From positions 1-64,000 of the forward strand of contig CAKTGQ010000010.1 in the NCBI GenBank assembly GCA_934561555.1: a DNA stretch of 64,000 nt. Reading direction: 5' to 3'. Origin of the DNA: an uncultured Faecalibacterium sp. (GTDB lineage: Bacteria; Bacillota; Clostridia; Oscillospirales; Ruminococcaceae). Below, piece after piece: positions 51,451-59,263 of this stretch (its first letter is position 1; the number at the start of each line of letters is the position of its first letter). The notes beneath the pieces are model-generated. The model ran no database searches. It was not told the DNA's origin and was given only the letters and a program-made list of their open reading frames with translations. Both the position numbers and the translations under genes were made by a program.

Positions 51451-52020
51451 TCAGCTGTTCAGGGCGCTGTCCACGGCACTGTTTAGATCTGCGGTGCACT
51501 CGTTGGAGGCGATCACCATGACCACACGGTCGCCCTTGGAGGAGATGATGGCGTTTTCCACGTTGCTCTGTGCCTGTGCAAACTCGGCGTAGTTGCCGTA
51601 GAAAGCCACCTGATCCTGCTTGTAGCTCTCCAGCGCGGTCACAATATCCTGTGCCTTGCCGGAAGCGGCTTCCACCACCAGCACAAGGCCGGCGTCGCCG
51701 TTGTCGTTGCTCTTCACGCCCTTGTAGCCGGCTACGTCCTCAGCCTTCAGGCCGAAGTCGTACTCGATGTTCATGGCAGTGATCTCGAACTGGTTAGAGA
51801 TGGGGTCAGCAGCCAGCAGGGTCTCCACAGCGCTGTCCAGCTCGGCGGTGCCGTTTTCAGTGGTATCTGCCACCGAAGAGGCAGTGCTGGAAGCCGGTGC
51901 AGAGGCAGCGGCGCTGGATACAGAAGATGCCGCAGAAGAAGCGCTGCCGCCGCAGCCGGTCAGGGCAGCGGCCAGCACGGCACTGACGGCGATCACAGAG
52001 AGTTTTGTGCGGTTTATCAT
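51451..52020 (-). CDS. DUF4358 lipoprotein
   Basis: 189 residues. Signal peptide with lipobox LTGC (Cys23), a Ser/Ala-rich spacer (about 26-55), then the DUF4358 domain (ISNQFEITAMNIEYDFGL ... VLVVEAASGKAQDIVTALESYKQDQ). The domain often accompanies MBOAT/DHHW acylation genes in Clostridia (from memory), which fits this locus; the molecular role is unknown. GGAATAT is the nearest purine-rich site before the ATG. Confidence 0.85.
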   Translation of the reverse strand: MINRTKLSVIAVSAVLAAALTGCGGSASSAASSVSSAAASAPASSTASSVADTTENGTAELDSAVETLLAADPISNQFEITAMNIEYDFGLKAEDVAGYKGVKSNDNGDAGLVLVVEAASGKAQDIVTALESYKQDQVAFYGNYAEFAQAQSNVENAIISSKGDRVVMVIASNECTADLNSAVDSALNS

Positions 52021-52161
52021 AAAATATTCCTTCTTTTGTTGAATTCATTTGTCGGGGTGCGGGGCTGCGTCGCGCACACGGGCAGACTGTATTTATCTTA
52101 CCATAACGGCAGGCAAATTGCAACGCACCCCGCAGGGTTTTCCGGCAGTTTTCATTGGATT

Positions 52162-52959
52162 TTAACCAGTCACGGTCTCCTCGGCGGCAATGCGCTGCAA
52201 AACTGCGACTGCGTCCTCCAGACACAGGCCGCTCCGGTTGAGCAGGGCGGCGTTTTCCGGGCCTACATAGCGCCAGTGCCACGGCTCGTAGGTGATGCCG
52301 GTCACGCTTTCGGCTTCCTTGGGGTAGCGCAGGATAAAGCCGTACTGCTCCGCGTTTTCGCACAGCCAGCGGAAGGCGGCGGTGTCGGCAAAGCCGGTGT
52401 CAAGGGTGGCGTGCTCCGGGCTGTTCAGGTCGGCGGCAAGGCCGCAATTGTGCTCCGAGCAGCCCGGCGGGTTCACGGTGGCAGCGGCCTTTTCCCGGGC
52501 GGCGGCTTCGCTCAGCCCCTTATCACGGTAGTACTGGGTCTTGTTGTCGTACAGCTTTTTCTGGTAGCTGACGCTGCGGTAGCCGCTCTGCATCCGCACA
52601 TCCACCCCGTCCTTGGCAGCAGCGGCCTGCATGGCAAGAAAGGCCTCGGCGGCTTCAGTCTGCAAAGTCTTGTTGATGGCGGTGGCCGAGCCGCATTCCT
52701 TGGTCTCGATGGGGTAGTTCTCCGGCATCTTGTGGGTGCGGTTGACAAGAATCATGCGGGGGTCCTCCAGCAGCGCCTGCGCCTGTGCGGCGGTAAGGGT
52801 GCTCTGCTGTGTGCCGTTCTCGGCGGGCAGCTCCGGCAGCTGCGGCACGGCGGCTTTGCTGGTGCAGATGTAGGCGGTGCAGCCCGCCACAAAGCAGGCC
52901 AGCGCCGTCAGGCAGAGCAGACGCCAGACGTGACGTTTATGATGACGGGAAGAACGCAT
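52162..52959 (-). CDS. VanY/DdcA-type D,D-carboxypeptidase (M15B)
   Basis: 265 residues. N-terminal hydrophobic segment with lipobox-like VAGC (Cys27), then an M15B peptidase domain: zinc ligands His170 and Asp177 (SEHNCGLAAD), catalytic Glu225 and third ligand His228 (EPWHWRYVG). It trims the terminal D-Ala from peptidoglycan stem peptides. No vanHAX or vanRS genes are nearby, so glycopeptide resistance is not implied. It is divergent from spoVAC. Confidence 0.92.
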   Translation of the reverse strand: MRSSRHHKRHVWRLLCLTALACFVAGCTAYICTSKAAVPQLPELPAENGTQQSTLTAAQAQALLEDPRMILVNRTHKMPENYPIETKECGSATAINKTLQTEAAEAFLAMQAAAAKDGVDVRMQSGYRSVSYQKKLYDNKTQYYRDKGLSEAAAREKAAATVNPPGCSEHNCGLAADLNSPEHATLDTGFADTAAFRWLCENAEQYGFILRYPKEAESVTGITYEPWHWRYVGPENAALLNRSGLCLEDAVAVLQRIAAEETVTG

Positions 52960-53038
52960 AGAACCTACCTTCTTTCACGAAAAAAGGATAAGCACCCGCC
53001 GCCCCGGGCAGACTATCCGCAAAAGGGGGCGCGGGAAA

Positions 53039-53488
53039 ATGAAGATGACAGCGCAGGAATACGCACGCCGGGTGCAAAAGGCGGGGCCGCACTCGCCGCT
53101 TTTAGCAGACTGCCTTTGGGCGTTTTGCGTGGGCGGCGGTATCTGCCTGCTGGGCGAAGGGCTGCGGCAGCTGTTTTTGCGGCAGGGCGCGGACGCCGAA
53201 ACGGCGGGCACCCTGACCAGCTGCACCCTGATTTTGCTCTCGGCGGTGCTGACCACGCTGGGCTGGTACCAGAAGCTGGCAGCAAAGGCCGGGGCGGGGT
53301 CGCTGGTGCCCATCACCGGCTTTGCCAACGCGGTGGTCAGCGCGGCCATCGAGTTCAAGGCCGAGGGGCGGGTGCCGGGCACGGGAGCAAAGATGTTCCT
53401 CATCGCCGGGCCGGTCATCGTGTACGGCACGCTGGCGGCGGTGGTGTACGGTGTGGTGCTCTGGCTGCTGGGGGCTTCTGCCTTATAA
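53039..53488 (+). CDS. spoVAC: Stage V sporulation protein AC
   Basis: 149 residues with about four membrane helices. GPHSPLLADCLWAFCVGGGICLLGE near 16-40 and SLVPITGFANAVVSAAIEFKAEG near 87-109 match SpoVAC, a mechanosensitive-type channel for dipicolinic acid in the spore inner membrane. It is followed by spoVAD and spoVAE, the conserved core of the spoVA operon. The start has GGGGGCGCGGG upstream. Confidence 0.95.
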   Translation: MKMTAQEYARRVQKAGPHSPLLADCLWAFCVGGGICLLGEGLRQLFLRQGADAETAGTLTSCTLILLSAVLTTLGWYQKLAAKAGAGSLVPITGFANAVVSAAIEFKAEGRVPGTGAKMFLIAGPVIVYGTLAAVVYGVVLWLLGASAL

Positions 53489-53576
53489 TACGGAACAGCC
53501 CCGCCGGATATTGCAGCGTCACAGCACCAGTATAGCACGTTCCGGGGCATTTTTTGCAGAAAAGGAGAAAGTTTTT

Positions 53577-54593
53577 ATGACAGAGCGCCGGGGCGATACC
53601 CTGTTGTTCCATACTCCGCCGGTCATCGCCGCACAGGCGGCGGTGGGCGGCAAAAAAGAGAGCGAGGGCCCGCTGGCGGCGGGCTTTGACGAACTGACCA
53701 CCGACAACCGGCTGGGACAGCACTGCTGGGAAGCCGCCGAAAAGCAATTGCAGCTGCGGGCGGCGCGGCTCTGCCTGCAAAAAGCGTCTCTGCCTGCAGA
53801 GCAGGTAGACCTTGCGCTGGCAGGGGACTTGCAGGCGCAGTGCACCGCCTCCGGCTACGCGCTGCGGGAGCTGGGCGTGCCCTTTGCGGGGCTGTTCGGG
53901 GCGTGCAGCACCATGGCAGAGGCACTGGCGCTGGGCGCAGCGCTGTGCGGCAGCGGGGCGGCGCAAAACCTGCTGGCGATGACCTCCAGCCATTTCTGCG
54001 CGGCAGAGCGTCAGTTCCGCACCCCGCTGAGCTACGGTGCGGTGCGCACCCCTACTGCTCAGTGGACGGCTACTGCCGCCGGGTGCTGCCTGCTGCGCCC
54101 GGCAGGGCAGGGGGTGGGCATTGCCGCCGCCACCTTTGGGCGGGTGCAGGATTATAATATTAAAGATATCAACAACATGGGCGCAGCCATGGCACCGGCA
54201 GCCGCCGCCACGCTGTTGCAGTATCTTGCCGATACCCATGCCGAGCTGCGGGATTTCGACTGCATCTATACCGGCGACCTCGGGCTGGTGGGCAGTCAGA
54301 TGCTGCGGGAGCTGCTGGCAGCAGAAGGTCTGCTGCTGAAAAACCACGCGGACTGCGGCTGCCTGCTCTACGATGCCGAGGAGCAGCGGGTGAAAAGCGG
54401 CGGCTCGGGCGCGGGCTGCTGCGCCGCCGTGCTCTGTGGGCATATCCTGCCAAAGCTGCTGCGCCGCGGCAGCCGCCGGGTGCTGTTCATTGCCACCGGG
54501 GCGCTGATGAGCCAGACCACCTTTTTGCAGAAGGAGAGCATCCCGGCGGTGGCGCACTTGGTAGAGCTGACCGCGCCGGAAAAGGAGGGCTGA
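53577..54593 (+). CDS. spoVAD: Stage V sporulation protein AD
   Basis: 338 residues with a thiolase/ketosynthase-like fold; SpoVAD binds dipicolinic acid. Landmarks are FHTPPVIAAQAAVGGKKE near the N-terminus, ELTTDNRLGQHCWEAAEK, LFGACSTMAEAL, TSSHFCAAERQFRTPLSYG, and CIYTGDLGLVGSQMLRELL. ATG 53577 has AAGGAG 9 nt upstream; longer frames run back into spoVAC. One base separates it from spoVAE. Confidence 0.95.
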   Translation: MTERRGDTLLFHTPPVIAAQAAVGGKKESEGPLAAGFDELTTDNRLGQHCWEAAEKQLQLRAARLCLQKASLPAEQVDLALAGDLQAQCTASGYALRELGVPFAGLFGACSTMAEALALGAALCGSGAAQNLLAMTSSHFCAAERQFRTPLSYGAVRTPTAQWTATAAGCCLLRPAGQGVGIAAATFGRVQDYNIKDINNMGAAMAPAAAATLLQYLADTHAELRDFDCIYTGDLGLVGSQMLRELLAAEGLLLKNHADCGCLLYDAEEQRVKSGGSGAGCCAAVLCGHILPKLLRRGSRRVLFIATGALMSQTTFLQKESIPAVAHLVELTAPEKEG

Positions 54594-54594
54594 A

Positions 54595-54951
54595 ATGAAC
54601 TATCTGTGGGCATTTTTAATAGGCGGCGCCATCTGCGCGGTGGGGCAGCTGTTCATCGACCTGACAAAGCTGACCCCGGCACGCATCCTGACCGGCTATG
54701 TGGTGGCGGGGGTGGTGCTCTCGGCGGTGGGGCTGTATGCGCCGCTGGCAGAGTTTGCCGGTGCGGGGGCGAGCGTGCCCCTGCTGGGCTTCGGGCATCT
54801 GCTGGCAAAGGGGGTGCGCACCGCCGTGGCGGAAAAGGGCGCCATCGGCATCCTGACCGGCGGGCTGACCGCTGCCTCTGCGGGCATCACCGCAAGTCTT
54901 GTCTGCGGCGTGGTGTGCAGCCTTGCGGGCAAAAGCCACGACCAGAACTAA
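54595..54951 (+). CDS. spoVAE: Stage V sporulation protein AE (SpoVAEB)
   Basis: 118 residues, about three to four membrane helices: AFLIGGAICAVGQLFIDLTKLTPARILTGYVVAGVVL and LGFGHLLAKGV match SpoVAEB. It completes the dipicolinic-acid transport trio with AC and AD. GGAGG lies just upstream inside the spoVAD end, giving coupled translation. Confidence 0.95.
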   Translation: MNYLWAFLIGGAICAVGQLFIDLTKLTPARILTGYVVAGVVLSAVGLYAPLAEFAGAGASVPLLGFGHLLAKGVRTAVAEKGAIGILTGGLTAASAGITASLVCGVVCSLAGKSHDQN

Positions 54952-55028
54952 GCTGTTTTGTCCGCGCTGCTTCGCTATATTTTGCGCCCGGCGGCTGGTA
55001 AACTGGGGGCAAAACGGAGGTGAGGCGG

Positions 55029-55280
55029 ATGAAACACAGCGGTCAGACCGTATTGTGGGAGCTGTGGGCGGCGCTGTGCCTGTGCACGGCGCTGGTGCTG
55101 CCGCCCGGCAGCCCGTGGCTGCACGAGCCGACACTTTTGTACCCGGGGCTTTCGCTGGCGGTGGTTGTGCCCGCCGCGTGGGCGGCGTGGTGGATGGCGG
55201 TGCCGCCGCAGCCCCTGCCGCCGGAGCAGCTGCTGGAGCCGGTGCAGCGGCAGAGCCTTGCCGCACTGTGTGGGGCATGA
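55029..55280 (+). CDS. Small membrane protein of unknown function
   Basis: 83 residues with two predicted membrane helices (about 9-27 and 39-58, the second rich in Trp/Ala: AAWAAWWMAV) and a Pro/Gln-rich tail. GGAGG precedes ATG 55029 by 9 nt. It is 77 bp after spoVAE in the same direction and could be the last gene of that operon. No family recognised. Confidence 0.6.
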   Translation: MKHSGQTVLWELWAALCLCTALVLPPGSPWLHEPTLLYPGLSLAVVVPAAWAAWWMAVPPQPLPPEQLLEPVQRQSLAALCGA

Positions 55281-55289
55281 CCCTGAAAA

Positions 55290-55332
55290 AACAAAAACCC
55301 CTGTGCCGGATACCCGGTACAGAGGTTTTGTT
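55290..55332. terminator. Terminator between the small membrane gene and rpsT
   Basis: ACAAAAACCCCTGTGCCGG pairs with CCGGTACAGAGGTTTTGT with minor mismatches; T-rich on the minus strand (rpsT side) and on the plus strand. Confidence 0.85.
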
Positions 55333-55351
55333 CGTCAATCAAACTGCGCGA

Positions 55352-55612
55352 TCAAGCGTTCTTGTTAGCACGCTTTGCCATACGGCTGATCTTGCGGCTG
55401 GCGGTGTTCTTCTTGATGACACCCTTAGCGCGAGCCTTGTCGATCGCGGAAACAGCAGCCAGGACGGTTGCGTCCTTGTCAGCGGCATTCGCATCGATGG
55501 CAGCGTCTGCCTTCTTGACGACTGTTTTCAGGTTGGTCTTAATGGCCTTGTTGTGAGCCTGCTCTGCAGCAGCCTGCACGACGCGGTCCTTCTGAGATTT
55601 GATGTTAGGCAT
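55352..55612 (-). CDS. rpsT: 30S ribosomal protein S20
   Basis: 86 residues, basic and helical: MPNIKSQKDRVVQAAAEQA, ending KNTASRKISRMAKRANKNA, as in bacterial S20. ATG 55612 has AAGGAGG 9 nt upstream; a GTG three codons earlier overlaps that site. Divergent from gpr, an arrangement also found in Bacillus. Confidence 0.97.
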   Translation of the reverse strand: MPNIKSQKDRVVQAAAEQAHNKAIKTNLKTVVKKADAAIDANAADKDATVLAAVSAIDKARAKGVIKKNTASRKISRMAKRANKNA

Positions 55613-55650
55613 TCGTTCCACCTCCTTGGCTACCTATAACAGCGCACCCT

Positions 55651-55679
55651 ATGATACCATATTTCGCGTACCAGCGCAA
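55651..55679 (-). promoter_or_regulatory. rpsT promoter
   Basis: Minus strand: -35 TTGCGC (55679-55674), 17-bp spacer, -10 TATCAT (55656-55651). Confidence 0.55.
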
Positions 55680-55777
55680 GCGTTTTTTTGATTTTTGTTT
55701 GGAAAAGTTTGATTTTTCCCATACTTTCCGGCAAGAAAGCGGGCTTTTGCCCCAAAAAGGAACGGAGAGTGTGGAAA

Positions 55778-56563
55778 ATGCGTACTACGGATATGGCCGA
55801 CGAGCTGTTTTCGGGCGCGGCGCAGCCCCTGCCCGCAGGGGTGCGGCTGGCCACCGCCCGCCACGGCGGGGTGACGGTGACGCGGGTGGAAATTGCCCGC
55901 GAGGGGCTCAGCCGCCCCCGGGGCAGGTACGTCACGCTGGAAATGCCCAGCGTCAGTGTGTTGGACGAGCGGGACGCCGCCGTTATCGAAGTATGCGCCC
56001 GGGAGCTGCGCGCCCTTTTGCCGCCGGAAGGCCCGGTGCTGGTGCTGGGGGTGGGCAACCGCCGCGTTACCGCCGATGCCCTTGGCCCGCGCACGGTGCA
56101 GAGAATCCTTGTCACCATGGGCGCGGGCGCTGCCCCGCCGGTGCGGGGCTTGCGCCCGGTAGCAGCCGTTGCGCCCGGGGTGGCGGCAGCCACCGGGCTT
56201 TCGCTTCAGCAGCTGGCGGCGGCGCTGGTGGGGCAGCTGCGCCCGGCGGCGGTGGTCTGTGTGGACAGTCTCTGCTCCGCCGAGGGGCAGCGGCTGGGAC
56301 GCACGGTGCAGTTTTCGGACACGGGGCTTTACCCGGCGCAGGCCGACCACACCCGCCACCTGACCCGGGACACCCTAGGCGTGCCGGTGGTGGCGGCGGG
56401 CATCCCCACCCTGATGCAGGCGCAGGAGGGGGCAGACCTTGTGGTCACGCCCCGGGCGCTGGACAGTGTCATCGCCCACGGCGCGGCGCTGCTGGCGGGC
56501 AGCGTCAACCGCGCCTTGCAGCCCCGCCTTACCGTGCAGCAGCTCTGCTGGCTGACAGGGTGA
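55778..56563 (+). CDS. gpr: Germination protease GPR
   Basis: 261 residues, the aspartic-type endopeptidase that degrades small acid-soluble spore proteins on germination. Recognisable segments: YVTLEMPSVSVLDERD, VLVLGVGNRRVTADALGPRTV and RHLTRDTLGVPVVAAGIPTLM. It is shorter than Bacillus GPR (about 370), mainly in the N-terminal propeptide and loops. GGAGAG precedes ATG 55778. The stop abuts composite repeat C, beyond which spoIIP follows, keeping the rpsT/gpr/spoIIP order of Bacillus. Confidence 0.92.
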   Translation: MRTTDMADELFSGAAQPLPAGVRLATARHGGVTVTRVEIAREGLSRPRGRYVTLEMPSVSVLDERDAAVIEVCARELRALLPPEGPVLVLGVGNRRVTADALGPRTVQRILVTMGAGAAPPVRGLRPVAAVAPGVAAATGLSLQQLAAALVGQLRPAAVVCVDSLCSAEGQRLGRTVQFSDTGLYPAQADHTRHLTRDTLGVPVVAAGIPTLMQAQEGADLVVTPRALDSVIAHGAALLAGSVNRALQPRLTVQQLCWLTG

Positions 56564-57033
56564 ACGATTTTAAATGCGCTCCGCTGCGCGGGGAAAGCTT
56601 TTATTTGCCGCAAGCGTGCAGGGACGCTCCGCTGGGCCAGAGGCAGGGAGGGGTGTTCCGACTCCCCCCTCCCTACCTCTGGACTCCACCCACCCCGCAA
56701 CGGGCCAAGGGCTGCACGCCCTTGACAATCCTAAAGAAGAAGTCGAAGCACAAAAAAGCTAGCGCTGCGCCAGTCGGCGCTATCGCTTTAACGCTTTTTT
56801 CGCTTCTCCATCCATAGCCCCTCAGTCGCTACGCGACAGCTCCCCCGGGGGAGCGGGCACACCCGCAGCGCCGCGCTTTCGCAGAAAGCGGCGCTGCAAA
56901 TGCCGTTTCCCTCTACGACCCCTCCCGTGAAAATAGCGTTTGGAGCGCTCCGCAGAGCGCGACAAACGCGAAATTATAAATAATTTTTCCGCTGAGGATG
57001 GCTAGAGCGCAGCGGAAGCCATTCCCAATCGTC
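56564..57033. repeat. Composite repeat C, copy 2
   Basis: Near-identical to 15636-16106: same hairpins (CCAGAGG..., CCAAGGGC-TGCAC-GCCCTTG), family B core and family A unit (56917-57033; hairpin 56936-56969). It begins on the base after the gpr stop and ends 27 bp before spoIIP. Confidence 0.85.
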
Positions 57034-57059
57034 CCACTGGCCGGAAAGGAGGTCTTGCC

Positions 57060-58187
57060 ATGCGCAGCAGAGAGCCTTGGCGTCTGCCTGCGGGGCAGAG
57101 CAGGGCAGTGCCCTTTTTGCAGGCTGCGGTGCTGTTTGCGGCCCTGTGCATCTTTGCCCGCAGCGCCGCGCTGGTGCTGGCGGCCTTTCTGGCAGCGCCG
57201 GTGCCTGCCGCGCAGACCTTGCTGCATCTGGGGCAGCAGGCCGTGGAGAGCCGGGCAGCGGCAGCGCCTGCGGAAAGCGTGCCGGAAGCCGTGTCCGCGC
57301 CCTCTCCGGCGCAGGAGGCTGCCGCCCCGGTGCAGACCGGGGTGGAGCAGTATTTTGTGGCCTTGCAGCCGGACGAAGCCCGTCCCGCCGATGCGGGTAC
57401 GGTGACAGAGCAGCAGTTCGGGCAGGGCAGCGGCGAAAAGTACATTCCCTGCGGTGCGGGCAGCATCAAGAACAACACCCGGCAGACGGCGGCGGATATC
57501 GCCGCCGAGGCAGCGCAGCCCCTGCCCTTTGCTATCGAAAAAGACAGCGCCGCGCCGCAGGTGCTCATCATGCACACCCACGCCACCGAGGACTACCGCC
57601 TTTCTGCCGGACTGTGGTTCACCCCCGGGGACGGGGCGCGCAGCACCGACCGCAGCATCAATATGTGCGCGGTGGGGCGGGTGATGGCCGATACCCTCAA
57701 TGCGGCGGGCATCTGCACCCTGCACGACGAGACCCTGAATGACTACCCCAGCTACACCGGCAGCTACGCCAACAGCCGGACGGTGGTGCAGCAGTATCTG
57801 GCGCAGTACCCCAGCATCAAGGTGGTGCTGGACGTCCACCGCGATGCCATCGAGCGGGAAAACGGCACCCGCTGCGCACCGGTGTGCACCATAGACGGGC
57901 GGCAGGCGGCGCAGGTGATGATCATCTGCGGGTGCGACAACGGCACCAGCGTGCAGCTGCCCGCATGGCGGCAGAATCTGCGCTTTGCTGCTGCGTGGGA
58001 GCGCAGCATGGAAGCAAAATACCCCGGCTTTACCCGCCCGGTGCTGTTCAGCTACCGGTTCTATAATCAGGACCTGACCACCGGCAGCCTGCTGATCGAG
58101 ATCGGCGGGCACGGCAACAACCTAAATGAGGCCCTGTACGCCGGATATCTGGCAGCACAGGGCCTCGCGGATGCACTATTAAGTTGA
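57060..58187 (+). CDS. spoIIP: Stage II sporulation protein P, peptidoglycan hydrolase
   Basis: 375 residues. N-terminal membrane helix (about 18-50), Ala/Pro-rich linker, and an amidase/endopeptidase domain: MHTHATEDY (171-179: His172, His174, Glu177), DVHRDAIER (258-266) and LIEIGGHGNNLNEAL near 345-360, the SpoIIP active-site set. With SpoIID and SpoIIM it thins septal peptidoglycan to drive engulfment. GGAGG is 7-8 nt before the ATG. Confidence 0.95.
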   Translation: MRSREPWRLPAGQSRAVPFLQAAVLFAALCIFARSAALVLAAFLAAPVPAAQTLLHLGQQAVESRAAAAPAESVPEAVSAPSPAQEAAAPVQTGVEQYFVALQPDEARPADAGTVTEQQFGQGSGEKYIPCGAGSIKNNTRQTAADIAAEAAQPLPFAIEKDSAAPQVLIMHTHATEDYRLSAGLWFTPGDGARSTDRSINMCAVGRVMADTLNAAGICTLHDETLNDYPSYTGSYANSRTVVQQYLAQYPSIKVVLDVHRDAIERENGTRCAPVCTIDGRQAAQVMIICGCDNGTSVQLPAWRQNLRFAAAWERSMEAKYPGFTRPVLFSYRFYNQDLTTGSLLIEIGGHGNNLNEALYAGYLAAQGLADALLS

Positions 58188-58190
58188 GGG

Positions 58191-58736
58191 TCAGCCGCCA
58201 AGGCTGGAGATCATGTCGCTCTTGGCAGACTGATAGTAGCTCCATGCCTGATCGGCCACGGTCTCGGGCTGGTTATACTCCCGCAGGATGCTGCGCATCT
58301 CGCTGACCACCGAGGAGACGGCACTGTCGTAGGTGCCCTCCACAGAGGAAAGATGCTTGTAGGCGATACTGACCTTATTGGCAAAGGTCTGCTCGCTGGC
58401 GGGCAGAGCGTGGTATTCGTCCTTTGCGCTCTGGATGGCACTGCTGACATCCGACCGTGCCGCAGACTCCAGCGAATACAGCTCGCTCATCAGCGAGGAG
58501 ATCTTGGCGTCGCACTCCGGGTTTGGCGGGTCGTAGACATGGTCGGGATCATTGGCATTGCCGCCCGATGTGCCGGACTGGGAAGTGTTTCCGTAGGTGG
58601 GGAACCAGTCGCCGAACATAAACTCGTTGTACCCGGCAATGAATTCCTCCTTGGTGCAGCCGCTCAGCAGAGCAGCCAGTGCGCAGCTGACCACGGCGAG
58701 GGTCAGCAGACGAATGATGCGGTGTGTGTGTGTCAT
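58191..58736 (-). CDS. Small lipoprotein of unknown function
   Basis: 181 residues. Signal peptide with lipobox LSGC at about residue 27, a Ser/Gly/Asn spacer with the CDAKISSLMSELYSLE helical start, then a mostly helical domain (AIQSAKDEYHALPASEQTF ... SEMRSILREYN). GGAGG lies 5 nt before ATG 58736. It is convergent with spoIIP, 3 bp between stops. No family recognised. Confidence 0.75.
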   Translation of the reverse strand: MTHTHRIIRLLTLAVVSCALAALLSGCTKEEFIAGYNEFMFGDWFPTYGNTSQSGTSGGNANDPDHVYDPPNPECDAKISSLMSELYSLESAARSDVSSAIQSAKDEYHALPASEQTFANKVSIAYKHLSSVEGTYDSAVSSVVSEMRSILREYNQPETVADQAWSYYQSAKSDMISSLGG

Positions 58737-58846
58737 GATTTCCTCCAGAATCTGTTTTTGCGGAATACCGCTTTTTTCCATTTTATCAGAGAAAAGGCGT
58801 TCTGACAAGAAGAAAGCAAAAATTTGTCCGATGCTGCACAGCAAGG

Positions 58847-59180
58847 TTGACAAAATGCCGCCAACGTGCTATTTTAAAACAACAAATGCAAGGAACGGGA
58901 AAAGTAGCGCGGGCCGTCCGGCCCAGAGAGTGCGGCACAGCTGAGAGCCGCGCCCGTGCGCCGCGTGAACGAACACCCGGGAGCAGCAAACTGAACACGG
59001 CAGCGTGTCTGCCGCAAAGTAGGTGCGCCGCAGGTCCAGCGTTACAGGGACAGCGCTTAAACAAAGAGCGCGTGAGCGACCGGACACTTCCGGTAATTCA
59101 GGTGGCACCGCGGACATTACAAGACAGCTTGTTCGCCCTGAACTTTCAGGGCAAAAGCTGTCTTTTATTTTTTATTTTTG
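58847..59180 (+). ncRNA. T-box riboswitch of asnS with promoter and terminator
   Basis: Promoter: -35 TTGACA (58847-58852), 17 bp, -10 TATTTT (58870-58875). The leader holds a Stem I region with AGAGAG-like loop-E sequence (CAGAGAGTGCGG, GCTGAGAG), a likely specifier AAC (Asn) in GTGAACGAACACC, the T-box AGGTGGCACCGCG (59100-59112) and a terminator: AAGACAGCTT (59121-59130) with AAGCTGTCTT (59155-59164), inner GCCCTGAA/TTCAGGGC, then a T run to 59180. Uncharged tRNA-Asn would stabilise the antiterminator and allow asnS transcription. Confidence 0.93.
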
Positions 59181-59182
59181 GC

Positions 59183-59216
59183 TTTGTCTGCGGGCACCCC
59201 GGTGCCCGCAGACAAA
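59183..59216 (+). terminator. Extra hairpin after the T-box terminator
   Basis: TTTGTCTGCGGGCACC pairs perfectly with GGTGCCCGCAGACAAA (16 bp, CC loop), followed by ACAGAGG, not by a T run. Lies between the T-box terminator and asnS. Confidence 0.6.
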
Positions 59217-59263
59217 ACAGAGGATCGAGCCTCTTTATACAGAGGACGAAAAGGAGAACTATT

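Noticed and set aside
52162..52959. Vancomycin-resistance locus
   Set aside because: Only a VanY-type carboxypeptidase is present; no vanH, vanA/B/D ligase, vanX or van two-component genes are next to it.
55688..55777. Sigma-G-type promoter before gpr (CATACTT)
   Set aside because: A CATACTT hexamer-like -10 exists, but I found no matching -35 at the right distance.
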